From Cristatella mucedo (Eukaryota; Bryozoa; Phylactolaemata; Cristatellidae), in assembly GCA_009760855.2 (NCBI GenBank), contig WPIO01000007.1, forward strand, positions 9,003,001 to 9,067,000: DNA of 64,000 nucleotides, read 5' to 3'. Shown here in pieces: positions 48,221 through 59,712 of this stretch (positions within the stretch are counted from its first letter, which is position 1; each line of letters begins with the position of its first letter). Below the pieces are notes generated by a model that saw only the letters and a program-made list of their open reading frames with translations, ran no database searches and was not told the origin of the DNA. The position numbers and the translations under genes were made by a program.

Positions 48221-50315
48221 TTAAAAGAGCGGAGCTTCTAGTCCAGCCGCACACTTAGGGTGTCCTATGAGCAGCAGTTCAGGTTCATCGTCGTTTAGTT
48301 TCAAGAAATTTTCCGATGTCCAGGATCGAATGTCGGCAAGGCAAGCATGCAGTTTATCAGTTGCTGTAGCAGATTCCGACGTTTTGAATGAAAAATACAT
48401 CTGACTATCTTCAGCAAAAAAGTGATATCCTATTCCGTGGGCCTCTATCACTTTTCCAAAAGGTTGAGTATAAATGGAGAACAGCAATGGACCGAGGACG
48501 GACCCTTGAAGGATCCACAAGTCTGATCGATGAGACCTGAACCCTACACAACACGGATTGAACACGATCAGACAAGAACGATTTAAACCACGCCAGTGAC
48601 TCGACTGCCAGACCGATCGTTGCTCCAATCGATCAAGTAGGACATCGTGATCAATGGTGCCGAAGGCAGCTGACAGATCTAGCTTCGCTAGGGCAATGGC
48701 ATTCTTGTCATCGCTGCTGCATAGGAAGTCATTGGTACCACGGAGGAGAGCAGTTTCAGTAAAGTACTATCGCTTGAGCCCCGATTGAAATTTTTCTGAC
48801 ATTTCACTCTTTTCAATGTAGTAGTTGCTTAGCAACAATTTTTCAAGAATCTTTGGAAAAAAGGAACATGGGAAACTGGGCGATAGTTTGCAAGAACCTC
48901 TGTATCTAATCCAAACTTTTTAAGTATCGGTCTAACGATTGCCGATTTCAAGGACTTGGGTATAACCCCTTTTTCCAGAGAAGCATGAAAAATCTCGGTT
49001 ACGGCTGGGCTAAGTTGGTCTGCCACTGAAGACCACAGAGATAATGGTATAAGGTATTCAGGAGACAGGTGCTTTTTGCTAGACCTTATTAATATAGGCA
49101 CATCACATGCAGAAACCTCGGAAAATCTTTCAAGGAAGTTTACAGGTTGTGATTCCGCAATTGCTTTAGTCGGAGGGGGATTTATGGAGTCATGAATGTG
49201 CACAATGTTTCTAGTAAATAAGGCTGAAAACTTCTCGGCTGAGCCGTTAAAATCTGGGGAGTCAGGCCTCTCAGCATTGGCCAGTAAATTGTTTACCGTC
49301 TTATAAATCTGTTTTGGGTCTGACTGGCACGACTTAAGTTTTCGAGTGAAAAAAGAAGCCCTGGATTTTTTAAGCTTTCGGGTGTAGACTCGAAGAGAGT
49401 CTTTGAGATTGACTTGATCTACGTAAGAACCCGTATTTCCTAAAATACCGCTCAACCCTTCGCTTAACACGACGCATCTTTTGAAGTTTTTTCTAAATTG
49501 AAAGGAGTCTCCGTGACTCTGTAAATGGACAGAATGTACGAGAGCATGCTTGTCAAGAGCACTTCTAAGTGTGTTCACTACATCAGTGACCGTATGGAGG
49601 CTGTCGGTCGAGTCTGGGTGCAGATCAAGAAGACCTGCATCACATGCAGATTTCAAAAATCTGTCTTGGTCAATGCTTTTAAAGTCAGGTCGCTGGACAA
49701 AGTCGGCATTACCCTGTACGTCCAAAAAACAGAGCAACAACAGTAAACGAGATTAACAACGATCAAAGAGGGTCAGCGGACACATTGCACGGTCAGTGCA
49801 GCGGAATTCTTTAGTGATCACGAGATCCAGGATATGGCCACCGACGTGAGTGGTATGATTAACATGTTGGACCAAACCAAAGTTCTCCAGACGGTAAAGA
49901 AATAAGCAGACCTGGCTGTTGCTAGGATTGTCAAGGTGAATATTGGAGCCTCCTTCAATCAGTAAAAGCCTGTCACACGAATATTTTAGCAAGGAACTCC
50001 GAAAACTCCTCTACAATTAAGTTTAGACAGCTAGAAGGAGGTTGGTACATCACAAGTGTGAAGCACTGTCTTTGATGAGGACCTGATTACAACTGAATCA
50101 AACGATGGTCCATTCGAAAAACTGCCTATCTTATAGCCAAACGATTCATGAATAACAGTTGCAACCCTTCCACCAATCTTGTCAGATCGTATGGACTGAA
50201 AGAATGAGAGCATAGGTGGGGTGGTCTCGGATATACAGCTACCTGAGCAGGGCAGCATCCACGATTCGGTGAGCAGAAGTTGTGTGCATGTGTGCGCCTG
50301 TGTTTGGGTGTGCAC
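48221..50315 (-). mobile_element. LINE-1f endonuclease plus reverse transcriptase, 3'-truncated
   Basis: From right to left: an AP-endonuclease region (LTESWMLPCS, GGRVATVIHESF, then THVGGHILDLVITKEF), a linker, and the RT fingers (SAIVRPILKKFGLDTEVLANYRP in part, 48829-49740). The RT palm is at 48221-48628 (LQGSVLGPLLFSIY; the catalytic FADD reads FAED). Stops and frameshifts separate the parts. The thumb and 3' tail are missing. Confidence 0.8.
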
Positions 50316-50574
50316 ACTTGTGTCTACATTTATGTATCAGGATTTTTGTATGGGTGCAGATATGCACACCAGCTTGTATACTCTGTTGAGTGGCTATGAT
50401 GGGATGCACATGTAAGTGTGTAGGCATGTATGCTATTACATGTTTGTGTGCATGTGCAATCACGTGAAGGTACTTGACTGACACTTGTGTATGTATATAC
50501 CCTACAGTTTACGTTCACACTACCTTACATACATGTATGCATATGCTGCATGCATTGATGACGTCCACACACGG

Positions 50575-51540
50575 ACGGCAGCAAACTTTCTTAAACTACA
50601 TGATGACAAAATCAACCGACTAGTTATGGGCTAACCATGTGTGATTCAGCAATTGTAAAACCTAACACTCAAAACCGGCTCTTCCAGCATATCTCCTGCT
50701 GAATCGTCACGTAATCTAGATGTCTAATTCCAAAGTGAACTTTCATTAGACGACCAGATCAGCTTCACAGTCAAGTCTACCTACTTTCAGCTACATAACA
50801 TTGCTAAAAGTGGGGCTTGTTTACAAAGGGAAACCTTACCTATATTGGTCCATGCATTTATGACAACCCATCACGACTTCGGAAACTCACTGCTTGCTGG
50901 TCTATCGACCTGTGCAATCAGGTGCTTACAGTTGGTGCAAAACGCGGCAGCTAGGCTTGTATGTCGTAAGCGCCATAGTCGCCTTATCACACTATTTCTA
51001 GCTGACCTGCATTGGCTCCCTGTCAGGCAACTCATCGACCTCAAGGTTGTATCACTCACTTTTAGGTCCTCTCACTCTTTTACTCCAGCCTACCTATCAG
51101 ATCTACTCCCACACCAGGCTAACAATCGTAACACCCAATTTCCAGAATCTAGTCCTTTACATATAACTCGTACGAACCTAAAATCCTTTGGAGACCGTGC
51201 CTTTAGTTTGCATGCTCTCAAAGCGAGAACTCACTTCCACTTGTGTCGTGAAATCCCCTGCCTTGACTGCATTTAAAAAGAAGCTACCACGCATCTATTT
51301 ATTACAGCATTTATTGGGTCCTTGTGATTCGTCCTATGTGTGTTGACACTGTGCATGCTGCCACTTACCATATTTGCATGAGGACCCGGTGCAGGTCACC
51401 TCTAACCATGTTATGCTTGTTGTCATTGAGCATGCTACCACTAAGCATGCGATCATGCATCCTTTGCAGCAAATGCAAAGTGCCTAGAAAGAGATTTGAG
51501 TTCTCTGAGGGTGCTATAACAAATATATTATTATTAAATG
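50575..51540 (+). mobile_element. LINE-1f 3' fragment, diverged
   Basis: FLKLHDDKINRLVMG at 50590, then SLDDQISFTVKSTYF and the frame from 50845 with LADLHWLPVRQLIDLKV and NLKSFGDRAFSLHALKA. The hairpin AAGTGCCTAGAAAGAGATTT and an AT-rich tail end it near 51540. Confidence 0.8.
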
Positions 51541-52336
51541 TAATCCTATGAGTCTGCGGTAGCGCTCGGGCAAGTGCATGTGTGAGTATGTGCACGATAA
51601 ATAATCTTTGCGTGTGCTGTTTTAGCTACCGGGCAGCAGAATGATCCACACCAATGCTTCCAACATGCTGGCTCGGTCTCTTGCATCTAGGTAGCAGAGC
51701 TACCAGTCGAATTGCTGGATGCATATGAAGCTGCCAATAAATCACCAGAAAGACCCTCTTCTAACAGTGTCAGTTGATGTGAACGAGTTAAAAGCAGGCA
51801 GGTAATTGATGCAAACTCGGCTACTGAAAATGCCAGTGCTTGCTATGAGTCACAGTCATCGAATATCGTCGAAGCATCACTAACACTGACAGAGCATTTC
51901 AGGAGCAGTGTGCCCAGTAGAGCTTACAGTAGGGGCAAATATTGACTTCGTGGCGGCAATGCCATCCCTATCCGAGCTGTGGGCGGATATTTCAGCATTC
52001 GGCAAATATACTGGGGTAGAAGCACAGCTATGTGCAAAAAATTATAAGAAATTGCAGGATTTTTTTTAACGCTGAGCACAGATCCGAGTTCTGCCTACGG
52101 CAGCCAGTAGAAGAGCCGGAGAGAAGACAAGTGAGTAAAAGAGCACTTGGAGGTCCAAGGTGAGTGCACTCTGCACATAAAACGCGGGGAGTTTGCCAAA
52201 ATGACCATTGTTACACAGTGAAAAGAGGTCGAAAGTACAGGCTGCGAATTCAGACAATATCGTTCCGACAGAGAAGAAGCGTCATGCTGCACATAGCTTG
52301 AACGTATGCGAATATGCGCACGCACTGAGAGAGAGA

Positions 52337-52340
52337 GAGA

Positions 52341-52398
<58 letters not shown>

Positions 52399-52640
52399 CG
52401 GGGAGAGAGAGAGAGACAGAGAGAGAGAGACAGAGAGAGACAGACAGACTGACAGACAGACAGAGACAGAGACAAAGACACACAGAGAGACACACAGGGA
52501 GCAGAGAGAGACAGAGAGAGGCAGCAGCAAGAGAGACCGGACAGAGAGCAGAGAGAGAGAGACAGGGGAGAGAGGGAAAGAGAGCAGAGAGAGAGAGAGA
52601 GCAAGAGAGAGAGCAAGAGAGAGAAAGAGAGAGAGAGAGA
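52337..52640 (+). repeat. Compound (AC)n-(AG)n microsatellite
   Basis: About 23 AC units (52344-52382) run into about 250 bp of imperfect AGAGAGAC/AGAGAGAG. It is the longest simple repeat in the window. Open frames on both strands here are artefacts. Confidence 0.95.
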
Positions 52641-53104
52641 GCCTCTGCCGTAGCACTACTGGTAGTGCCAACAGCAGAGATGTGGAAAGAAGGGCATGGT
52701 ATTGCAAGTTAACGCAGCGCTTGATAGGCAGGCAATCATCAGAACATTGACCTTTTTGTGAGTAAGCTCTTTGTCGTTGCTGCTGAGATGCTGGCGTGCT
52801 AGCGGTGGTGTTTGCCAGGCCAGTTGCAACCGTGGCTTCAGCAGGCTGACCGTGGCTGCTATTTGCAGAACTATCGTCGGCAGACAAATGAGCAGAGCAC
52901 AGCGCAAGCTGGAAGAGTTGACTAAAACAAAGAACACGGGAATAATCAGTTAAATATGCCACCTAATTGGACCAGACTAGAAGAGCACGTCGGTCCAGAA
53001 CATCGCTTGCTCAAGGAGCTTGATTCCCATTCGAGAATACAATCAGGAAGAATCGCCGAAGCTCTCAACAGGACCTTTGAGATCCTGATTGTCTGAATTT
53101 AGCC

Positions 53105-53278
53105 CCTGGATCATTGCCCGGGGGTAAGATGCTTGCATTGTTTACGATTCACGCCGGGTCGTGGGTTCGAATCTGTAGCAGGCCATCCTTTATTGCCCAC
53201 TGCAAGTGGAGGTGATAGCCGTGAAGGCTCTTGTTTGTGCTGCTATATAAATGAGGCTGTTAAATCAGCTAGCCTTCA
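53105..53278 (+). repeat. SINE-1, tRNA-derived, plus strand
   Basis: GTGGGTTCGAATCTG (B-box) is followed by CATCCTTTATTGCCCACTGC, GGTGATAGCCGTGAAGGCTC and ATGAGGCTGTTAAATCAGCT, a full match to the family in sense orientation. Confidence 0.8.
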
Positions 53279-53895
53279 ACTTTACTTAACTTCACTTTCT
53301 GAAAGTTTTGTCTAGCTCTTTCACCTGCACACACACACTTGCACCCACAAAGGTATTTTCATACGCAAAAATATGCTAACTGCAGTTTCACTGAATCATG
53401 CATGCAAATACGCTTAGACACAAGGTAACCTTCAACGACATAATAATTGCATAAAGATATCTCTACAAAAAGTGTATCAGTGTAATTTAATCCTATTAAG
53501 CTAGGTTTAATAGTTAGTTTGTCACAGTCGTTGACATCACGTCTACATTGAGTCTTTAGTATTTATAGTACTACACCAATTATGAATGTCAAAAAGGGGG
53601 TTAATTTTAATTTGCATATGTAGCTCTAAAATGCACTCATATAGTTAAGACTGAACATTGAAATACCATGACTTCACAGGACTGTGGAATTAATTGGATT
53701 TTTCAACAGGTGTTCGTGGCATTCCACCAGTTCTCTGCACTACGACCCTTTGCTATTGCCCCAGGTGACGATCCGAGCTTCTCAGCTTCCGGTTAAACCT
53801 GCTGAGTTGATGTACTTAAAGGCTGTCAGCGTAAGTTTGACAGCCGGAAGTCGTGTGTTCATCTCCAGTTGCATAATTGAATCTGCCCCATTCTT

Positions 53896-53911
53896 GGGGG
53901 GGGGGGGGTTG
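53896..53911 (+). repeat. Poly-G tract
   Basis: An uninterrupted run of about 14 G next to a LINE-2f fragment. Confidence 0.8.
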
Positions 53912-53954
53912 ATCAACGAATACAGAGCAAAGTTCTTATGCTGACCCACAAGGC

Positions 53955-54285
53955 CCACCAATGTGGAACTCACTTCCACGATTCTTATGCAATGACAACT
54001 ACTCTCCTGCTGCCGACTATGGCACATCCTTTCCTGCTGTCCTGAGTTGCTACTCCCATGTTACTCACTACCTCAACTGCTCTCCTGACTCTGCTATGCT
54101 TCCCACTATCTCTTTGTTTCGTGAGATGAAGTCTGTTGGCTGCCGAATGTATACAGAAAGCCGCTTAGGCTCTGAGTGCGCTATACAAAACTTTCCTAGG
54201 TAACACCCACAGTCGTTGTGGCTTTGTGGAGTTACAAACGGAAATACATTACGATACATTACGGAGATACATTACATTATAGTTT
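53955..54285 (+). mobile_element. LINE-2f 3' end, plus strand
   Basis: The frame WNSLPRFLCNDNYSPAADYG runs to 54203, then AACACCCACAGTCGTTGTGG and GGAAATACATTACGATACAT with repeated ATACATTA units. This is the clearest LINE-2f 3' end. Confidence 0.78.
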
Positions 54286-54654
54286 AAATGGTCATTATGT
54301 CTTACATTCTTTATCGGCAACTCAATGCGGATTTGCTATTCGGTGCTGACGACTAAATTTCATTACATTAGATTTGAGTTATTTTTATTAAAAAACTCAG
54401 AAATATGTTACGTTTTTCTCCTGTACATATTTTACTAACGCAGGTATGTGTAGTCTCATGATCCCCCAATCATCTCAGCACTATGAATCATGGATTATAT
54501 TATTGCCCTTCGAAATGATTTGATTTGATGCACGTGAGCTGTTAGTAAGGAGACACCTGCCTGCACAGGGTACCTATTTACACGAGAATAGAAGAGCATG
54601 TTGGTCCAGAACATCGCTTACTTAATTAGAATTCTTTTACTTATGCTTATGACA

Positions 54655-54935
54655 GACAAAATGTTGCTTACAGACCTGCACTGGCTCCCAGTCAAGCAAT
54701 GCATCGACTTCAAGGTTTTGTCACTCTCTTTTAGGTCCCTTCATTCTTTGGCTCCAGCCTACTTATCAGATCTACTTCACCACCAGGCTCCAAAATCGTA
54801 CCATTCGCTTTTTGGAATCTAATTGCTTACCTATACCTCGTACAAAGCTCAAATCCTTTGGAGACCACGTGTTTAGTTCGTATGCTCTCAAAGTCAGGAA
54901 CTCACTCCCGACGTCCGTCGTGACATATGCTAAAT
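54655..54935 (+). mobile_element. LINE-1f fragment, left half of an interrupted copy
   Basis: LLTDLHWLPVKQCIDFKVLS and SLHSLAPAYLSDLLHHQAP, then AAATCCTTTGGAGACCACGT. The sequence breaks off at 54935 and resumes at about 55425. Confidence 0.75.
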
Positions 54936-54941
54936 AAATAA

Positions 54942-55115
54942 ATACTAGCTTATTTTACAGCCTCTTTTTGTATAGCGACAGAAGAGCCCTTAGGGCTATC
55001 ACCACTGCTTGCAGTGGCAATAAAGGATCACCCACGGTAGGATTTGTACCCACGACCTCGGGACCGAGGCCGTGAAAAGCAACCGCCTTACCCTAGTGTG
55101 CCATCACGGCTCACT
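54942..55115 (-). repeat. SINE-1 inserted in a LINE
   Basis: Plus-strand order TTTACAGCCTCTTTTTGTAT, GGCTATCACCACTGCTTGCA and TACCCACGACCTCGGGACCG, ending GCCATCACGGC. A further SINE-1-like piece in plus orientation is at 55140-55205. Confidence 0.8.
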
Positions 55116-55424
55116 ATCCTTACCTAATGTGCCATCATGGATCCTGTATTGCCCACTCCAAGAGATGAAGATAGCCACTACGGCTCTTCTGCCGTTAGAC
55201 AAATGGGATTATGGAATAACTTAACCTTTAACCTAAAACCGTCTAAAGCTCCAGTGTAATTTCGTTCATGTTCTCTCAACGCTCTTGCAACCTGTATCTC
55301 TAACACTTGCACTTTGCATCAACATTCTCAAATTGGATGACCATAAGTCAGCCTGCTAGTTAGGGGCAAGTCTAGTATAATGCATTAACTGGAAAGCCCA
55401 AATCATCAAAATGGGCTTGGCTAA

Positions 55425-55735
55425 CTCCTGACTTGAATACATTTAAAAAGAAACTAAAAATGCACCTATCTAACCCAGCACTTAGTGGGTTCAAGTGATT
55501 CGTCCTTTATGTGTGTATGCGTGCTGACACTGTGCATGCTGCTACTTACCATAGTTGCATGTTGACCCTGTACAAATCACCCCCAACCATTATTCTTGTT
55601 GTTTATTGAGAATGCTACTACTAACCATTCGATCGTGCTTCCTTTCCAGCAAATGCAAAGCGCCTAGAAAGAGATTTAGTTCTCTGATGGCACTATACAA
55701 ATTTATTATTGTTATTATTATTATTATTACAGACT
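55425..55735 (+). mobile_element. LINE-1f 3' end, right half of the interrupted copy
   Basis: CTGACTTGAATACATTTAAA, GTGCTGACACTGTGCATGCT and the hairpin AAAGCGCCTAGAAAGAGATT, TAGTTCTCTGATGGCACTAT, then a TTATTATTATTA tail. Confidence 0.75.
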
Positions 55736-55889
55736 GATGGCAACAGATGCTGTTGCTTTATTTGACCACCCCCAGGCTCCAGAATCCTTGCTTGCAAGTT
55801 TAGTGCAGAGACGGTGAGTGTTCTAGCTGGCTGGTTCTGGGAAACCTTTACAGCTGCTCTGCAATGCTACTTATTCATTATATTTGTAT

Positions 55890-56015
55890 GAGCCGCTAGT
55901 TACTGGCCACCACTTGAGCACCGGAAGCCATTTAGGCCTTGAGCAAACTCCTAAAAACTCTTCTGGTAAAATCCCACCTCGTCTTCAAACCTTTGTGGAG
56001 TTACAGTAGAGATAC
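55890..56015 (+). repeat. LINE-2f tail fragment
   Basis: GAAGCCATTTAGGCCTTGAG and CTTTGTGGAGTTACAGTAGA resemble the LINE-2f 3' end. Confidence 0.5.
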
Positions 56016-56429
56016 ATGACAGCCTGTGAAAGAGCAAAAAAGTCTACACTTTGGATCCAAACGACAATCCTGCTCAACTTGTTCTGCACTCGGATCTCAG
56101 ACCCAGCTCCAATGGACTATCTCCTACAACGCCCAGAGCGCTACTGAACTGCCGACTGGCGAAATGCCCAGGCGAAACTCCCATCCGTCTCAGTGCCTCG
56201 AGCTCAGCCTGACTGCCTATTACATGACCTTGGCTTGCACCATCAGCTTAAGGAAGGATTTTTACATAACCGGTCCCTCGTCACTGTGTGTTACAAGAAG
56301 TGGCTGATGTAGAACACAATTGGTTCAATATGTAACACCTGATTCGTTCATTCAGGTTGATGCTGTGTATCCTTTTGCTTGCTCTTGCGTGCTGTTCGTT
56401 TTTGAGTTAATATCTAATGTCTGCTGCCT

Positions 56430-56600
56430 AGTAGGTCACTAGGAGGATCGCCCAACAACCCTTCCACAACCGCATAGAATGCCGGAGGCCAAACAAAGTG
56501 CAGCCCGATATGCAGTGCAGTGGAGAACTTGTGCAAAAAGTAAATGCCGGCTAGGCTGCCATAGTCCCACAGCCTTGGCTCCATTTGCCCATCCCCAAGC
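56430..56600 (-). other. Unassigned open frame, faintly HECT-like
   Basis: A minus-strand frame reads MEPRLWDYGSLAGIYFLHKF, then LHFVWPPAFYAVVEGLLGDP and ends SDLLGSRH. The spacing of LAG, PxFY and LLGxP recalls the N-lobe of HECT ligases, but this is a weak resemblance. It could also contain the missing exon of the large gene. No function is claimed. Confidence 0.2.
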
Positions 56601-57001
56601 TATCTCCAAGCTGCTGCACAGCGCGGTCACATTATCGAGCAGCAGAATAATGTGAGTTACTCACTGCATGTTTATACAAGCATCCATGCACATGCCTGCA
56701 TTTCGAAACGCATACATGCTGGTACATAAATATCGACAGATCCTGACAGAGGCTTATATCACTCCATGTTCACACGCATCTATAGGCAGAAGGATCGTGG
56801 CACCGGCTCTTTTCCCTAAAGTTTAAAGGTGAACGCATCAAGTAAACAGGCAAACACAGAATGATGCACACCAAGTTTAGGCAGGTTATCAATGATCAGC
56901 TTGTCTTGGCAATCAAATTCACGATACCGTACGAATGCTCAAGATATTCGAGATCAACCATCACTAAATTGCTGCCAATTGCAGCGTGCCGATGATAGGC
57001 T

Positions 57002-57741
57002 TGTACCCAGGCTGGGTTCGGTTGGCGGGACCAGACGGCTATAGTGAGGGTTAGGGTCACCGGCTAGGCCGGGGTCGGACCTACGGCACGGCCGGATGTA
57101 TGCGGTGACGTGAGGTCACCGGGGCTCTTGGGTACGGGAAGTTGGTCAAGTAAGTCGTGGTGTTGGAGGCTCCCGGTCTCGCCGAGTTATGCCCCTGGAT
57201 TCGTGCAGGCGTGCTCCGGCGATGCTGCCACACACGCAAGGGAACGAGTACCCAAGGCCCGAGCGGAGCTGGATAGCTCGCTCGTTGTTGACTTGTTTAT
57301 ACCGCGTCCACCGTGTAGCGTGTTCGTGACCCCCCCCCCCCGTGTGTTGGCGTCTTTCGGTGGAAGCTTACGACTGTGGTAGTTGTGGACTCGGACTAGC
57401 CAGCAGTTACTCAGCCAGCCGGGTTTTGGACGGCGTACGCTCGTACTGTTGGATTCGGAGTCGGTACAACGACAGGACTGCAGAAGCCGACTGACCCCAA
57501 CTAACACGTTCGTTCGCGCTCGCTTGCTGCGTCGTCTTGCGCCCCCGTAGTGTACTGTGTATAGGACCCTCCATGTAGACTTGTTTAGTTCCCCCGTTGT
57601 TGTTGGCGCATGCGTTATAAAGATGTTTAACCGGACGGCCGCTCGTCTTACCCTAGCTCGGCGGCATGGCGAGCGGCAGCGTGGCCGGAGTGTGGCAGGG
57701 TTTGGCGGGAATTAGCCTCTGACCCCTAGAACCCGGTTACA
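57002..57741. mobile_element. Solo LTR with 4-bp target duplication
   Basis: The sequence begins TGTACCCAGGCTGGGTTCGG and ends AGAACCCGGTTACA. GGCT flanks it exactly on both sides (56998-57001 and 57742-57745). It is 740 bp, GC-rich in an AT-rich intron, and has a TATAAAG-like box at about 57617. The TGTA...TACA termini and the 4-bp duplication are like those of the element at 7.7 kb. The orientation is uncertain. Confidence 0.75.
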
Positions 57742-58002
57742 GGCTCACGATCCTTGATGGAGGCCTAGTTTGTGGGATAGGTAAAATTAGTTGACACGGA
57801 AGTAGCCCCATAAGTTAATTTCCGATTGACATGACATAAGCTAATTTCCAGCTAAAAGATGAGTAAAAGTTAAAAGTTAATTAATTGACATAAGTTAATT
57901 TCCGGCTGAGCAGGTATTCTGTTGCATGCAATAAGACACAGTACATGAAATTGCCAGGGAAACGGCAGTTTTCTTAGAAATCACCATGCTTGTTAGTTTT
58001 AC

Positions 58003-58301
58003 CTTGCTAGAGGATCCTTGCTGATCTCACGCAAGGCATACATCACTTTGTCCTTCGACCGCAGGTTGGTTATGTAGTTCATGCAGCACTGAAGTGCATC
58101 CTGCAGTACCTCAAAGGGTTGCATATGCATGTATTTGCGCCGAAGCACCACTCCTCTATCGGTCCGCTTGTCGAGTGCATCTGCTAAATGGCGCTTCATT
58201 GATTGAAGATGTGCTTTTAACTCGTCGTGCAGCTCCAACTTTATGCGTTCTCGAGCTTCCCTCAAAGATGCATTTGCCTCTCTTCTGGCCCGGCTGATTT
58301 C
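58003..58301 (-). CDS. NOV-like gene, exon 2 (charged coiled-coil region)
   Basis: The acceptor is TTGCAG and the donor is AAG|GTAAAA. The exon runs 299 bp from phase 0 to phase 2. The translation begins EISRARREANASLREAR and is very rich in Arg, Glu and Lys, which suggests a coiled coil. It ends with a helix, VLQDALQCCMNYITNLRSKD. Joined to exon 1 it reads SIPLLIQ-EISRARRE in frame. Its end phase does not fit exon 3, so another small exon must follow it. Confidence 0.68.
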
Positions 58302-59585
58302 CTGCAACATACAAAACCGGAAATCGAGCTCCTGAAAGTATTAAATCACAGTCGTCACTCTCTAAGTGTTCCACATGTATCACTTTTTTACAACCTGAAT
58401 ATCGCTTGGTGACAATAAGTCGCTAGAGTGCAACACATTAATTTCATTTCGTTCACCAGCACACAGCAAATACGTTAGCTTACAGAAGCTTTAACTTACA
58501 CGGTGACAGATCAAGCATTAAGTTCTTCCAAATTTGTCTCTATACAAAATTTGATAACATGTAAAAAACGAACCACCTTTAAGAATAGAAACTGCATGAA
58601 CCATATTGTAATTAGGAGTGGATGCATACTTCAAAACTAAATGTGGCTAAAGCTATATCACCTTATGGAAAAAAGCAAGAGAATGTAGTCTATTAAGATA
58701 GCATAATTAATGCTATATACAGTAACCCCTTAGAATAGCACAACCCTAAACAAAGTCACCCTACATCAGTGCCGACTGGCATGCGGTGTGGACCTGTAGT
58801 TCTGGCTAGGATATAGCCGAACCGGCAAAGCTGGCACTATGATAGTTGGTGCCCGGTGATGCAGCTAAGATGCAGAGAGACATAAACGAATTAACTAGAA
58901 ATTCCTAAAAGTCTGTAAAAAATAAGCTTGATAAAGGGGTTCGTGAGGCAAAATAAAGATTGCATATTAAAAGGCACATCTCCAAATTCGGTGTCTTAGG
59001 TACATCTCCAGATTCTTACGTCATTCTACTATTGAGCATTCGAGATACAAGTAATCGCTAATGGACTGAAAGTAACCTTAGATCAGTCGTGCAGAAGTTA
59101 CCTTCCTCCGTGGAAGATTGCCAAATCTCGAGTGCACGCATCAAGAACTATAAGACTAAAAATGAAAATCTACGCAAAGAATCATAACCGATAGAGCTAC
59201 ACTCATCCAAATTATAAGCGAGCTCTGAGATGCAGGTAGTGTCAACTAGGGGCATAAGATTTCTGAGCAGATGAACACGATTTCTCAAAGGAACAACAGA
59301 TTCTGGCAAGTGCTCACACTACGGTATAGATTTACACTGGCATTGAATATCGTTATAGAGAGATGACCGTTGTAAACAGACTAGTGGCAGAAAATGAAGC
59401 AACCAGACTGGGGACCACTAGGGTAGATTAGATGAGGGACTACCGTACTCAAGCAGTCATTACACATAAATGCTGCCATGAACTATGTCTTCCTCAAAAT
59501 ATTGAGGGGGTTATGGGCCGGCTCACGGCCCGACATGGCACTGAGTTAAGGTCACTAAACTAGAATTATATAGTATGAGGGGGAA
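58302..59585. other. Intron 1, middle: nothing recognised
   Basis: AT-rich sequence with short frames only. Confidence 0.45.
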
Positions 59586-59587
59586 AA

Positions 59588-59712
59588 TATAGTTAATTTG
59601 TATAGCACATTAAGAGAACTTAATCTCTTTTCAGGCGCTTCACATATGCCACGGGGCTCGAGCCCACGACCTCGGCCAGACCTTGGTCGGGGCAACCACC
59701 TTAAACACTGGG
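59588..59712 (-). repeat. SINE-2, tRNA-derived
   Basis: Plus-strand order TTGTATAGCACATTAAGAGA, ACTTAATCTCTTTTCAGGCG, GGGGCTCGAGCCCACGACCT and GACCTTGGTCGGGGC matches the copy at 30.2 kb. Confidence 0.8.

Noticed and set aside
46529-50315. Twin-priming inversion of a single LINE
   Set aside because: Twin priming places the inverted 5' part before the sense 3' part. Here the order is reversed and a LINE-2f piece lies between, so these are separate insertions.
52095-52962. Long frames rich in Ser/Leu or Arg/Glu on both strands
   Set aside because: They are translations of the AC/AG microsatellite and lack any non-repetitive protein core.
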